A program made the translations under genes and the position numbers. A stretch of DNA of 64,000 nucleotides from Aequitasia blattaphilus (lineage in GTDB: Bacteria > Bacillota > Clostridia > Lachnospirales > Lachnospiraceae), in contig NZ_JAMXOD010000004.1 in assembly GCF_024721305.1 (NCBI RefSeq), positions 155,291-219,290 on the forward strand, read 5' to 3'. The notes beneath the pieces are model-generated. The model was not told the DNA's origin. It did not search any database and saw nothing but the letters and a program-made list of their open reading frames with translations. Shown here one piece after another: positions 46,065 through 55,143 of the stretch. The stretch's first letter is position 1, and each line of letters opens with the position of its first letter.

Positions 46065-48987
46065 TTTATGGAATAAAATTCGGAATGGACTCTCGTTTCT
46101 TACTCAAACGAGAGTCTATATGATAATAATTATAATATGCATACTGTTTTCTATTCTCCTTGGCCGCATTTTTAATTTGCAAATCATAAATGGCCAAGGG
46201 TATTCTGATGATTATAAACTACAAATATTGAAGACCAAAAGAGTCCAGGGTACGCGAGGAAACATTTATGACCGTAATGGAAAACTGCTGGCTTATAGTG
46301 AATTATCCTACTCTGTTACCATTGAAGACAATGGCGAAAGCAGTAACGAAGAAATTAATAAAGTCATTACTTCTGTTATTCAGATTGTGGAACGTAATGG
46401 CGATTCCATGGTGAATGATTTTGGGATTTTTCTGGATCAAGACAATGTCTATCAATTCGTTGCCCAGGATGAAACCCAAAGACTTCGTTTTATAGCGGAT
46501 ATTTATGGTTTGACTACGATCGATAAGCTTACCACAGAACAACAAAACAGCACTGCCGAAGAAATGATGGACTATCTATGTACTGATAAGTCCTATGGCT
46601 ATGGAATTAATACGAAAAAGCTGGAAAAGACAGAAGTTCTAAAGCTTGTCACCATACGTTACGCCATTGCTTTGCACAGCTTTGAAAAATATATTGAAAT
46701 TACAATGGCGGAGGATGTGTCCGACGAGACTGTGGCAGATATCATGGAAAACTTAAGCTCCCTTCAAGGCATCGATATCAAAGAAGACTCATTAAGACGC
46801 TATACCGACAGTGAAACAATGGCCTTTCTGATTGGATATACAGGACACATTTCAACGGATGAATATAATTCTTTAAGCAAAGAAGAGAAAAAGAACTATT
46901 CTCTAACAGATATTGTAGGGAAATCTGGACTGGAACAGAAAATGGATTCCTACTTACAGGGAGAAAAAGTAGAAAATAAAATCTACGTTAATAACGTTGG
47001 GAAGGTGATTGATGCCGAATCCGAAAAAGAACCGAAGGCTGGTAATGATTTATACCTTTCCATTGATGCAGATTTACAAAGAGTGGCTTATCACGTACTT
47101 GAACAGGAGTTGGCAGGAATTATTGTATCAAAGCTTACGAATGTGCTGGATTTTGACCGTTCTAATTTAGAAAGCAGTAAAGATATTCCCATCCCCATTG
47201 GTGATGTGTATAATGCATTAATTGCAAATGAAGTTTTAAACATTCGCCACTTTACTTCTGACGACGCCGGCGTGAAAGAAAAAGAAGTTCAAGGAATTTT
47301 CGATGTAAAAAAGGCCCAAGTTCTGGAGACTGTTTCCGGAATCTTGAATGACCCAAGTTCTGGAACGTATAACGAACAGTCCAAGGAGATTCAGGGCTAT
47401 CTAAGCTATATTGTCAACAACATGCTTACATCTGCTGATCAGGTTATACAGGCAAAAAGTATTGATACAGAAGACGAGACCTATCTGGCTTGGCTGGATG
47501 GAAGTATAAACATTCATACCTATTTGAATTATTTGATTTCCAAAAACTGGATTGATTCGTCAAAATTAAATGTCAGTCAAGATCAAACAGCGAAATATTC
47601 CGACTCCACGGAGCTTTATGAAGGCATGAGTAACTATATACGTACGGAACTAAATACAGATCATGGTTTCGATAAACTGGTTTACGAGTCGTTAATTCGT
47701 TCTGGCGAAGTATCCGGTTCACAATTGGCTTTGATTCTGTATGAACAAGGTGTACTTCCTGCTGACGAAGGAACTGTAGAGGCTCTTAATAATGGAAGTC
47801 TGACTTCCAATGATTTTTTTGTTGCTAAGATTACAAACCTGGAGTTAACTCCTGGTCAATTGGCCTTAGAGCCTTGTACCGGCTCATTTGTTATGACTGA
47901 TACAAATACGGGCAAGGTGTTAGCTTGTGTCTCCTATCCAGGCTACGATAACAACCGCCTTGCGAATACAATGGATTCCACTTATTACAACAAGCTGGTA
48001 AATGATAAGGCAAAGCCTTTCTATAACAACGCAACACAGGAAGCAACGGCTCCCGGTTCTACCTACAAGCCTATCGCAGCCATTGCAGGGCTGTCAGAGG
48101 GTGTTGTAACGACGGATACCATTGTAGCTTGTGATGGTGTTTATAAAAAAGTTGAGCCCAATATCCGTTGTTGGATTTATCCCGGTTCTCACGGAAATCA
48201 AGACATTACTTCTGCCTTGGCAAATTCCTGTAATGAATTTTTCAACGAAATTGGTTATCGCCTCAGTCTAAAAGGAAATGGCCTCAGTATCAATGATGGC
48301 ACCGAGAATGCGACAGGAGATGAAACTGAGACTTATTACTCCAGCACACTGGGAACGAATAAATTAGAAACCTACGCAAATAAATTTGGTCTGGGAGAAC
48401 CTTCCGGTATCGAAATATCAGAAACAGAACCCCATGTATCCACCGAAATGAGTGTCCCTTCCGCCATTGGTCAGGGCACAAATAACTTTACAACTAGTCA
48501 GCTTGCCAAATATACAACAACCCTTGCAAACGGAGGCGTGTTATACGATTTGTCTGTTTTGAATAAGGTAGTAGATCAAAAAGGAGAGATTGTGGAAAGC
48601 TTTGATGCCGTTGAAAAAAACCGTGTTACCGATATTGCATCTGAATCTTGGGGTGTTGTTCAAAATGGTATGAGAAGAGTCGTAACAGAAGGACTCAGCA
48701 CTGTTTTTAGTCCTCTGGAAGCCAATGGTATTGCAGTGTCCGGTAAATCTGGTACTGCTCAGCAAAGTGACGAACATGCAGACCACGCACTCTTTATTGG
48801 ATTTGCTCCCAGCGATACTCCACAGATTGCATTTGCCACAAGAATTGCAAATGGTTATACTTCAACCTATACCGCAGAAGTTGCCAGCGATATCTTACGT
48901 TACTATTATCAGATTGCATCAGAAGAAGAAATTCTGACAAAATCAGCAAAAGACCTCTCGACGACCAGCACGGCCCAGCGAGACTAA
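46057..48987 (+). CDS. mrdA: Penicillin-binding protein 2 (elongasome transpeptidase), enlarged
   Basis: Monofunctional class B transpeptidase for side-wall peptidoglycan, partner of RodA. The 976 residues include one N-terminal membrane helix (YMIIIIICILFSILLGRIF), a dimerisation domain, a large extra region of about 250-300 residues between GNDLYLSIDADLQRVAYHVL and the catalytic domain, and active-site motifs STYK (near 668), SCN (near 723) and KSGTA (near 896). Typical PBP2 is 600-700 residues. Start taken as TTG at 46057 after AAAGGAG; an in-frame GTG at 46045 overlaps that site. Two strong hairpins lie in the first 50 codons. Confidence 0.93.
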   Translation: MSNLWNKIRNGLSFLTQTRVYMIIIIICILFSILLGRIFNLQIINGQGYSDDYKLQILKTKRVQGTRGNIYDRNGKLLAYSELSYSVTIEDNGESSNEEINKVITSVIQIVERNGDSMVNDFGIFLDQDNVYQFVAQDETQRLRFIADIYGLTTIDKLTTEQQNSTAEEMMDYLCTDKSYGYGINTKKLEKTEVLKLVTIRYAIALHSFEKYIEITMAEDVSDETVADIMENLSSLQGIDIKEDSLRRYTDSETMAFLIGYTGHISTDEYNSLSKEEKKNYSLTDIVGKSGLEQKMDSYLQGEKVENKIYVNNVGKVIDAESEKEPKAGNDLYLSIDADLQRVAYHVLEQELAGIIVSKLTNVLDFDRSNLESSKDIPIPIGDVYNALIANEVLNIRHFTSDDAGVKEKEVQGIFDVKKAQVLETVSGILNDPSSGTYNEQSKEIQGYLSYIVNNMLTSADQVIQAKSIDTEDETYLAWLDGSINIHTYLNYLISKNWIDSSKLNVSQDQTAKYSDSTELYEGMSNYIRTELNTDHGFDKLVYESLIRSGEVSGSQLALILYEQGVLPADEGTVEALNNGSLTSNDFFVAKITNLELTPGQLALEPCTGSFVMTDTNTGKVLACVSYPGYDNNRLANTMDSTYYNKLVNDKAKPFYNNATQEATAPGSTYKPIAAIAGLSEGVVTTDTIVACDGVYKKVEPNIRCWIYPGSHGNQDITSALANSCNEFFNEIGYRLSLKGNGLSINDGTENATGDETETYYSSTLGTNKLETYANKFGLGEPSGIEISETEPHVSTEMSVPSAIGQGTNNFTTSQLAKYTTTLANGGVLYDLSVLNKVVDQKGEIVESFDAVEKNRVTDIASESWGVVQNGMRRVVTEGLSTVFSPLEANGIAVSGKSGTAQQSDEHADHALFIGFAPSDTPQIAFATRIANGYTSTYTAEVASDILRYYYQIASEEEILTKSAKDLSTTSTAQRD
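46088..46199 (+). other. Two strong hairpins inside the 5' coding region of PBP2
   Basis: Hairpin A: perfect 11-base arms GACTCTCGTTT (46088-46098) and AAACGAGAGTC (46106-46116), seven-base loop. Hairpin B: perfect 8-base arms CCTTGGCC (46158-46165) and GGCCAAGG (46192-46199) enclosing the small palindrome ATTTGCAAAT. Neither has a T tract, so termination is unlikely; control of translation or mRNA stability is possible. Confidence 0.6.
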
Positions 48988-49007
48988 AAAGTGAGGAGAT
49001 TTTTCCA

Positions 49008-50153
49008 TTGAAATCGGATAAACTAAAACGAATATATAAAATGATATTTAAGTCCTATCATTTACGAGATTACAAATTCCTGCTTATTATCAGCATCTTA
49101 ATACTGTCTACGATTGGAATTTTAGCAGTAGGCAGCGCAAGACCTGATTTGCGAAACCGCCAAATTATGGGGGTGGCAATGGGTCTTGTCATTATGGTTG
49201 TTGTCTCCTTAATTGATTACAAATGGATTTTAAGCTTCTATTGGATTACTTATGCATTTACAATATTATCTCTTGTTTCTGTACTTATTTTTGGTGTGGA
49301 AAGAGGAGGGGCTACTCGATGGATTGACATAGGCTTTGTCCAATTTCAGCCTTCCGAACTATCGAAAGTTTTACTCATTTTGTTTTTTTCTCAATTTGTT
49401 ATGAAGCATAAGGACAACTTAAATTCAAAATGGACTTTATTTAAATATGCTGTTTTATGTGGAATTCCTTTGTTCTTAGTCGTAGTCGAACCTAGTTTAA
49501 GTAGTACTATAACCATTTCCCTGATTTTAATTACAGTGATTTTGGCCGGTGGCTTAAGTTTCAAGCTAATTGGTGGAGTTCTTTTAGTGTTAGCCCCCCT
49601 TGCCATTATCTTTTTAAGCATTGTTGTTCAACCAGATCAAAAACTATTAAAAGACTATCAACGTGGAAGAATAATGGCCTTTATCCAGCCGGAGAAATAT
49701 GAGTCCACCCTGGCTCACCAACAAAATAATTCTGTCATGGCAATTGGAAGCGGTCAATTACAAGGAAAAGGTTTAAATAATAACACAACAACCTCTGTTA
49801 AAAACGGGAATTTCATCTCAGAACCACAGACAGATTTCATTTTTGCAATTATTGGAGAAGAATTAGGTTTTATAGGTTGTTCCCTTGTTATTGCACTAAT
49901 CTTGTTTATTGTGATACAATGTATGTTGATAGGGATAAAAGCCTCAAATTTTGCAGGATATTTAGTCTGCTGTGGAGTAGGGGGCTGGATTGGCATTCAA
50001 AGTTTTATAAACATCGGGGTTGCAACAAAGCTATTGCCTAATACCGGTGTACCACTTCCTTTTGTGAGTTATGGTTTGACATCCCTGGTATGCTTATTTC
50101 TAGCAATCGGAGTGGTCTTAAATATTGGTTTGCAACAAAAAAAATATAAGTAA
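49008..50153 (+). CDS. rodA: Peptidoglycan glycosyltransferase RodA (SEDS family, TTG start)
   Basis: Multi-spanning SEDS polymerase that builds glycan strands with PBP2. The 381 residues include GSARPDLRNRQIMGV, GVERGGATRWIDIGFVQFQP, the catalytic-Asp segment EPQTDFIFAIIGEELGFIG and the ending GVPLPFVSYGLTSLVCLF. The usual PDLGT motif reads EPSLSST. Start TTG at 49008 with GAGGAGA before it. Confidence 0.94.
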   Translation: MKSDKLKRIYKMIFKSYHLRDYKFLLIISILILSTIGILAVGSARPDLRNRQIMGVAMGLVIMVVVSLIDYKWILSFYWITYAFTILSLVSVLIFGVERGGATRWIDIGFVQFQPSELSKVLLILFFSQFVMKHKDNLNSKWTLFKYAVLCGIPLFLVVVEPSLSSTITISLILITVILAGGLSFKLIGGVLLVLAPLAIIFLSIVVQPDQKLLKDYQRGRIMAFIQPEKYESTLAHQQNNSVMAIGSGQLQGKGLNNNTTTSVKNGNFISEPQTDFIFAIIGEELGFIGCSLVIALILFIVIQCMLIGIKASNFAGYLVCCGVGGWIGIQSFINIGVATKLLPNTGVPLPFVSYGLTSLVCLFLAIGVVLNIGLQQKKYK

Positions 50154-50166
50154 GAGAGGTTTACCC

Positions 50167-50562
50167 ATGAATATAGGTTTAATTGCACACGACTCAAAAA
50201 AATCACTGATGCAAAATTTATGCATTGCGTATCGTGGTATCTTAAGTAAACACACTTTATATGCAACAGAAACAACTGGACGCTTAATCGAAGAGGTTAC
50301 AAATTTAAATATCCATAAGTATTTAGCAGGTCCTTTAGGGGGAAAACAGCAAATGGGTTCTCAGATTGCTCAAAATGAAATTGATGCTCTGATTTTTTTA
50401 CGTGAACCGACCAACCCAAAACCTCATGAACCCGAAGTAAATGATGTCATTCGCCTATGTGATGTTTATAACATCCCAATGGCTACAAATTTAGCTACTG
50501 CAGAAATTGTAATTTTAGCTCTGGATAGAGGAGATTTGGACTGGCGTGAAATGTATAAATAA
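50167..50562 (+). CDS. Methylglyoxal synthase homologue lacking the catalytic aspartate
   Basis: 131 residues clearly homologous to MgsA, which turns dihydroxyacetone phosphate into methylglyoxal. Conserved: IGLIAHDSKK with the first active-site His, and the second His in NPKPHEPEVND. Altered: the E. coli Asp71 base in GGDQQ is Lys60 here (GPLGGKQQMGS), and the phosphate loop TGTTG reads TETTG. It therefore probably lacks normal MgsA activity and may bind a phosphate metabolite instead. It lies between rodA and a D,D-carboxypeptidase, an odd context for a glycolytic bypass. The ATG at 50167 follows AAGAGAGG. Confidence 0.85.
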   Translation: MNIGLIAHDSKKSLMQNLCIAYRGILSKHTLYATETTGRLIEEVTNLNIHKYLAGPLGGKQQMGSQIAQNEIDALIFLREPTNPKPHEPEVNDVIRLCDVYNIPMATNLATAEIVILALDRGDLDWREMYK

Positions 50563-51517
50563 AAAAATGAATCTATTGGTGCTTTTGTGCACTCTTATCT
50601 TTTTGTTGACAGGGTGTATAAGAACTCCAGAAGAGGTAGTTGTAGACTATGAATTATCTACCTATGATAAAAGCTTGTTTTTAGCAGAACTTAACTTTCA
50701 GGATTTGTGCGTAACGTTAGGTGATGTAAATGAAACAGGCTTTCCCAATGTTAATACCATTTATGGTGGCGGACTTTTTGATGTAACAAATCAAAAAGTT
50801 TTGTTTGGTCAGTCTATTTTTCAGCAAATGTATCCGGCAAGTCTGACAAAAGTCATGACAGCATTAGTTGCCAGCCAATACGGAAATCTTGATGATTTCG
50901 TGACGGTATCACCGAACGCTGTAAATGTATCACCTGACTCCTCTCTATGCTATTTAGCCTCAGGAGATGTTTTAACGTTACGGGACTTAATTAATGGATT
51001 GATGCTGCAATCTGGAAATGATGCGGCTGTAGCCATAGCAGAACATATTGCGGGAAGCGAAACAGCTTTCGTAGAATTAATGAATAAAAAAGCCCAGGAA
51101 CTTATGGCCACTGGAACCCATTATATAAATTCCCATGGGCTTCATGATGAAAATCATTATACAACTCCTTATGATATGTATTTGATTTTCAATGCTTATC
51201 TTAAAAATGCTGAATTAGCAGAAATTGCTGGAAAAAGTACTTATTCACTTTCCATAACACAGGCCGATCAAAGCCAGCGGGAAGTAACATGGACTACCAC
51301 AAGCCTATACAAAAAGGGAGAAATACCTTTTCCCTCTAATTATCAAATATTAGGCAACAAAACCGGAACAACATTAGAAGCTGGAAATTGTCTTTTAACT
51401 TTTGCCCAAAATAGTATCAATAACGGACAGTATATTGTTATAACCTTAGGTGCTGAAGCCAAAAATATCGGTTATGAAACTACAACGGGACTTTTAGAAA
51501 GTGTTGATTATGAATAA
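50546..51517 (+). CDS. dacF: D-alanyl-D-alanine carboxypeptidase (lipoprotein)
   Basis: Serine-type low-molecular-weight PBP (S11) that trims D-Ala from peptidoglycan stems. The 323 residues start with a lipoprotein signal (LLCTLIFLLTGC, lipobox LTGC), then SLTK as SxxK, SGN as SxN and KTG in LGNKTGTTLEAG. GTG at 50546 is chosen because AGAGGAG lies upstream; ATG at 50567 would shorten the signal peptide by seven residues. It overlaps the MgsA homologue by 17 bases. Symbol follows DacF-like sporulation/vegetative forms and is tentative. Confidence 0.9.
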   Translation: MKCINKKMNLLVLLCTLIFLLTGCIRTPEEVVVDYELSTYDKSLFLAELNFQDLCVTLGDVNETGFPNVNTIYGGGLFDVTNQKVLFGQSIFQQMYPASLTKVMTALVASQYGNLDDFVTVSPNAVNVSPDSSLCYLASGDVLTLRDLINGLMLQSGNDAAVAIAEHIAGSETAFVELMNKKAQELMATGTHYINSHGLHDENHYTTPYDMYLIFNAYLKNAELAEIAGKSTYSLSITQADQSQREVTWTTTSLYKKGEIPFPSNYQILGNKTGTTLEAGNCLLTFAQNSINNGQYIVITLGAEAKNIGYETTTGLLESVDYE

Positions 51518-52457
51518 TGCAAGAATATTCTATCCATACTCTGAATACTTAAAAGAAAAATATCTGGAGAAAGTTTACAAGCTTCCTGTAAACCTGCCTG
51601 TTAGTTGTCCCAACAAAGAAAATGGAAATGGCGGTTGCATATTCTGTTCTGATTTAGGCACTGGTTTTGAAGCAATGGAAGCCAATATTTCCATTCAAGA
51701 GCAGTTGGAAAGAACAAAAGCACATATTCACAAAAAATACAAAGCCAATAAGTATATTGCATATTTTCAAAATTATACGAATACTTATATGCCCCTTATG
51801 GATTTTCAGAAATCTGTAGATGAAGCCTTACAAGTAAGTGATATTGTAGAAATATCTATTTCTACACGGCCGGATTGTATTTCTTTAGAATATCTTGATA
51901 TCCTGGCAGAATTATCTGAGAAGTACAGTAAAAACGTAACCATTGAATTGGGACTACAGACTGTAAATTACCATACCTTAGATAAAATTAACCGTGGTCA
52001 TTCACTGGCTGAATTTATAGATGCTGTGTTACAAATCAAGAAATATAGCTTCGCTATTTGTACTCATATTATCCTGAATTTACCTTGGGATAATATACGA
52101 GACAGTGTGGAAACAGCCAAAATTCTCTCTGCTCTTGGAGTGGATATTGTAAAAGTTCATTCCCTGTATCTTGCTCGGGAAACCAAGCTTGCAGCAATGT
52201 TCGAAGCTAAGGAATTCACTTTGTGTTCAAAAGAAGACTATTTCAAAGGGTTGGAGGTTTTTTTAAATCATTTGAATCCAAATATAGCCATAGAACGTCT
52301 TTTTAGCCGTATTCCAAAAGAAGAATCCTGTTTTTCTAACTGGGGTACCAGCTGGTGGAAATTAAAGGACGAATTTTTACTGTATATGACGAACCAAGGT
52401 TCTTTTCAAGGAAAAGACTTTAACTATTTAGGGGGAGACAAAGTAAGGAATTTATAA
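51510..52457 (+). CDS. TIGR01212 (YhcC-type) radical SAM protein
   Basis: 315 residues with the atypical radical SAM cysteine set SCPNKENGNGGCIFCS (spacing C-x9-C-x2-C) and DIVEISISTRPDCIS. YhcC/TIGR01212 members have no settled function. The ATG at 51510 overlaps the carboxypeptidase end by eight bases; ribosome site is weak (AGAAAG), so coupling is likely. Confidence 0.88.
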   Translation: MNNARIFYPYSEYLKEKYLEKVYKLPVNLPVSCPNKENGNGGCIFCSDLGTGFEAMEANISIQEQLERTKAHIHKKYKANKYIAYFQNYTNTYMPLMDFQKSVDEALQVSDIVEISISTRPDCISLEYLDILAELSEKYSKNVTIELGLQTVNYHTLDKINRGHSLAEFIDAVLQIKKYSFAICTHIILNLPWDNIRDSVETAKILSALGVDIVKVHSLYLARETKLAAMFEAKEFTLCSKEDYFKGLEVFLNHLNPNIAIERLFSRIPKEESCFSNWGTSWWKLKDEFLLYMTNQGSFQGKDFNYLGGDKVRNL

Positions 52458-52458
52458 C

Positions 52459-53832
52459 ATGGAAAATAATATCAAACATATAAATGCATATAAAAGAAAA
52501 ACTGGATTTAATGTAGGCATTGTGATTTTTGGAATCACATTTATCTATATTTTCTTTAATATCCTTATTTTCTTAACCAATAAGCACGTAACAATCTACG
52601 AAGTGAGAGAGGGTAGTGTTTATCGCGATACTTCCTATACTGGCTTTATACATCGTAGTGAGGTCATTGTGAATACTGATCGAGAAGGTTATGTTAATTA
52701 TTTTGCCTCGGAGGGAAGCAAGGTAGGTGTGCGCACAAGAGTGTATGCCTCTTCAAACGAAAAATTAGACTTTACAAACACTTCTGATGAGGAGGGCAGT
52801 CTCTCTGAGGATGAAAAAACTCAGCTTTACGGAAAAGTCGGGTCTTTTGCATCCTCTTACAACTCGGTACATTTTGATGATGTATATCTTTTAAAGGATA
52901 CAATTGCTTCTGCAATTGACAATAAGTCCAATCAAAGCCGGGGGCTTCTCTTAGATCAAATGCTCCAAAACGGGGCTGAAGGCTTAGATGTTTATAATAG
53001 TGCTGTAGATGGAGTTATAAGCTATAGTATTGATGGTTATGAGAATATAGATTTAAATAGTCTCACCGAAGATATTATGGAAAAGAAAAACTATAAGAAA
53101 AACGTCTTCAAGAACAACGAAAAGCTAAGTGCTAACCAACCGGTTTATAAAATACTGAACAGTGACTATTGGGAGATTTATATTCCTTTAAGTGAGGAAG
53201 AGGCAAAAGAGTATAGTGAGAAGAAGACCATGAAAATAACCTTCGTAAAAGACGGAACCTCAGCAACTGCCAGCTTTTCAACTGCAACGGTTGAAGATGC
53301 ATACTACGGCATATTAAGTTTCGACAAAGGAATGACTCGTTATTTTAATGAGCGTTACTTAGATATTGAGCTGGTTTTAGAAGATGTGACAGGTCTCAAA
53401 ATACCCAAGACGTCTGTAGTAGAAAAGGAGTTCTACGTTGTACCAAAAGATTTTATTACGCAAGGTGGTAATTCAAAAAGTGATGGCGTATTAGTGGACA
53501 CTCAGAATGGTAATCCGGAATTTGTTTCCGTAAAAATTTATGGTGAAAATCAGGAAGATGGCACAGTTTATCTTGATATGAACAGCTTCTCGAAAACCCA
53601 TTCCACCTTAATTAAAACCGATTCCGATGAAACCTATAAGCTTCGAAAAACAACGACTATGAAGGGTGTCTATAATATTAACAAAGGGTATTCGGTTTTT
53701 AATAAAATTGATATTTTAACAGAAAGTGACGATTACTATATTGTAAAAAGTGGCAGCAATTACGGACTTAGTAATTATGATCATATTGCCCTTGACGGAA
53801 AAACCACAAAAGAAAACGATGTTGTATTCTAA
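52459..53832 (+). CDS. HlyD-like membrane-anchored adaptor protein
   Basis: 457 residues: cytoplasmic basic N-terminus, a membrane segment (about 19-40, VGIVIFGITFIYIFFNILIF), then a half lipoyl/barrel-sandwich segment (VIVNTDREGYVNYFASEGSK) and a long beta-rich extracytoplasmic region. It resembles HlyD/membrane-fusion adaptors, but no efflux ATPase or permease is adjacent. Instead it lies immediately before yggS-sepF, suggesting an envelope or division role (inference). Confidence 0.75.
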   Translation: MENNIKHINAYKRKTGFNVGIVIFGITFIYIFFNILIFLTNKHVTIYEVREGSVYRDTSYTGFIHRSEVIVNTDREGYVNYFASEGSKVGVRTRVYASSNEKLDFTNTSDEEGSLSEDEKTQLYGKVGSFASSYNSVHFDDVYLLKDTIASAIDNKSNQSRGLLLDQMLQNGAEGLDVYNSAVDGVISYSIDGYENIDLNSLTEDIMEKKNYKKNVFKNNEKLSANQPVYKILNSDYWEIYIPLSEEEAKEYSEKKTMKITFVKDGTSATASFSTATVEDAYYGILSFDKGMTRYFNERYLDIELVLEDVTGLKIPKTSVVEKEFYVVPKDFITQGGNSKSDGVLVDTQNGNPEFVSVKIYGENQEDGTVYLDMNSFSKTHSTLIKTDSDETYKLRKTTTMKGVYNINKGYSVFNKIDILTESDDYYIVKSGSNYGLSNYDHIALDGKTTKENDVVF

Positions 53833-53856
53833 ATTTGGGAAAGGAATGAATGATAA

Positions 53857-54567
53857 ATGATTAAAACACTCTATCAAATGGTTCAGAGGAATATCTCTGC
53901 CGCTTGTAAAAATTCCGGACGCAGCACAGAGGATGTCACTTTAATTGCTGTTAGTAAGACGAAACCCATCCCGAAACTGGAAGAAGCTTATCAGCTTGGA
54001 ATCCGAGATTTTGGTGAGAACAAGGTACAAGAGCTTGTTGAAAAATACGAAGCCTTGCCCAAAGACATTCGCTGGCATATGATTGGACATCTTCAACGTA
54101 ATAAAGTAAAATATATTATTGATAAGGTTTCCCTTATTCATTCCGTTGACTCCATTAAGCTTGCCCGTGAAATAGAGAAAGAAGGGAAAAAGCACAATTT
54201 AAGAATGCCGGTTTTAATTGAGGTAAATGTTGCAAGAGAAGAGAGTAAATTTGGACTATATCCTGAAGAATTAGATGATTTCTTTGATGAAGTCAGACAG
54301 TTTCAGCATATCGAGATAAAAGGATTGATGACAATTGCACCATATGTTCATAATCCCGAGGAAAATAGAGGGGTATTCCAGGAGCTGCGCAAAATATCTG
54401 TTGACATCAGTATGAAAAACCTTGATAATACAGATATGAGTATACTTTCCATGGGTATGACCGGAGATTACATGGTTGCCATAGAAGAAGGGGCATCAAT
54501 GGTCAGAGTTGGAACAGGACTCTTTGGAGAACGGGAATATACTTTACACGAAGAAATAGAAGAATAA
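53857..54567 (+). CDS. YggS family PLP homeostasis protein
   Basis: PLP-binding YggS/PLPBP protein, with no known enzyme activity, that keeps free PLP balanced. The 236 residues carry the PLP lysine in LIAVSKTKP, then FGENKVQEL, WHMIGHLQRNKVKYI and SMGMTGDYMVAIEEGASMVR. Located just ahead of sepF as in many Gram-positives. RBS GGAAAGG. Confidence 0.95.
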   Translation: MIKTLYQMVQRNISAACKNSGRSTEDVTLIAVSKTKPIPKLEEAYQLGIRDFGENKVQELVEKYEALPKDIRWHMIGHLQRNKVKYIIDKVSLIHSVDSIKLAREIEKEGKKHNLRMPVLIEVNVAREESKFGLYPEELDDFFDEVRQFQHIEIKGLMTIAPYVHNPEENRGVFQELRKISVDISMKNLDNTDMSILSMGMTGDYMVAIEEGASMVRVGTGLFGEREYTLHEEIEE

Positions 54568-54592
54568 AAGAGACGATAGGAGATTAATAATT

Positions 54593-55141
54593 ATGGGAGT
54601 ACTGGATAAATTCTTAGACTTCATTAAGATGACAGATGATGATGACTACGAAGATGATTTTTATGACGAGGATGATTTTGAGGATGAAGACTTCGGAGAC
54701 AAACCTAAAAAATCATTATTCGGAAATAAAAAAAGCACAAAAAGTAAAACTAGATTCGAGGATGAAGAGGACGAATTCGTTGACAACAACAGTTCTTTAA
54801 ATTCAAACGTTACTCCAATGCGTCCCGCAAATAGCTCTCGACGTGGCAGAAATATGGAGGTTGTTGTGATTAAACCAAATTCTGTTGATGATTCCAGAGA
54901 AATTGCTGAGACATTAATAACTGGACGAACAGTAATCCTTAATCTTGAGGGTCTTGATTTGGAAATTGCACAAAGAACCATTGATTTTACATCTGGAGCT
55001 GCTTTTGCAATTGGTGGTAATCTGCAGAAAATTTCGAATTATATTTTCTTGGTAACTCCAAATAATGTGGAAATATCAGGAGATTTGCAGGATTTATTAA
55101 ATACCTCTTTTGATAATTCCTCTATGAGAACCAGATTTTAA
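54593..55141 (+). CDS. sepF: Cell division protein SepF
   Basis: FtsZ-associated division protein tethering the Z ring to the membrane. The 182 residues have an N-terminal amphipathic helix (MGVLDKFLDFIKM), a very acidic Asp/Glu linker and the SepF core (VVVIKPNSVDDSREIAETLI through FLVTPNNVEISGD). RBS ATAGGAGA. Confidence 0.95.
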   Translation: MGVLDKFLDFIKMTDDDDYEDDFYDEDDFEDEDFGDKPKKSLFGNKKSTKSKTRFEDEEDEFVDNNSSLNSNVTPMRPANSSRRGRNMEVVVIKPNSVDDSREIAETLITGRTVILNLEGLDLEIAQRTIDFTSGAAFAIGGNLQKISNYIFLVTPNNVEISGDLQDLLNTSFDNSSMRTRF

Positions 55142-55143
55142 AG

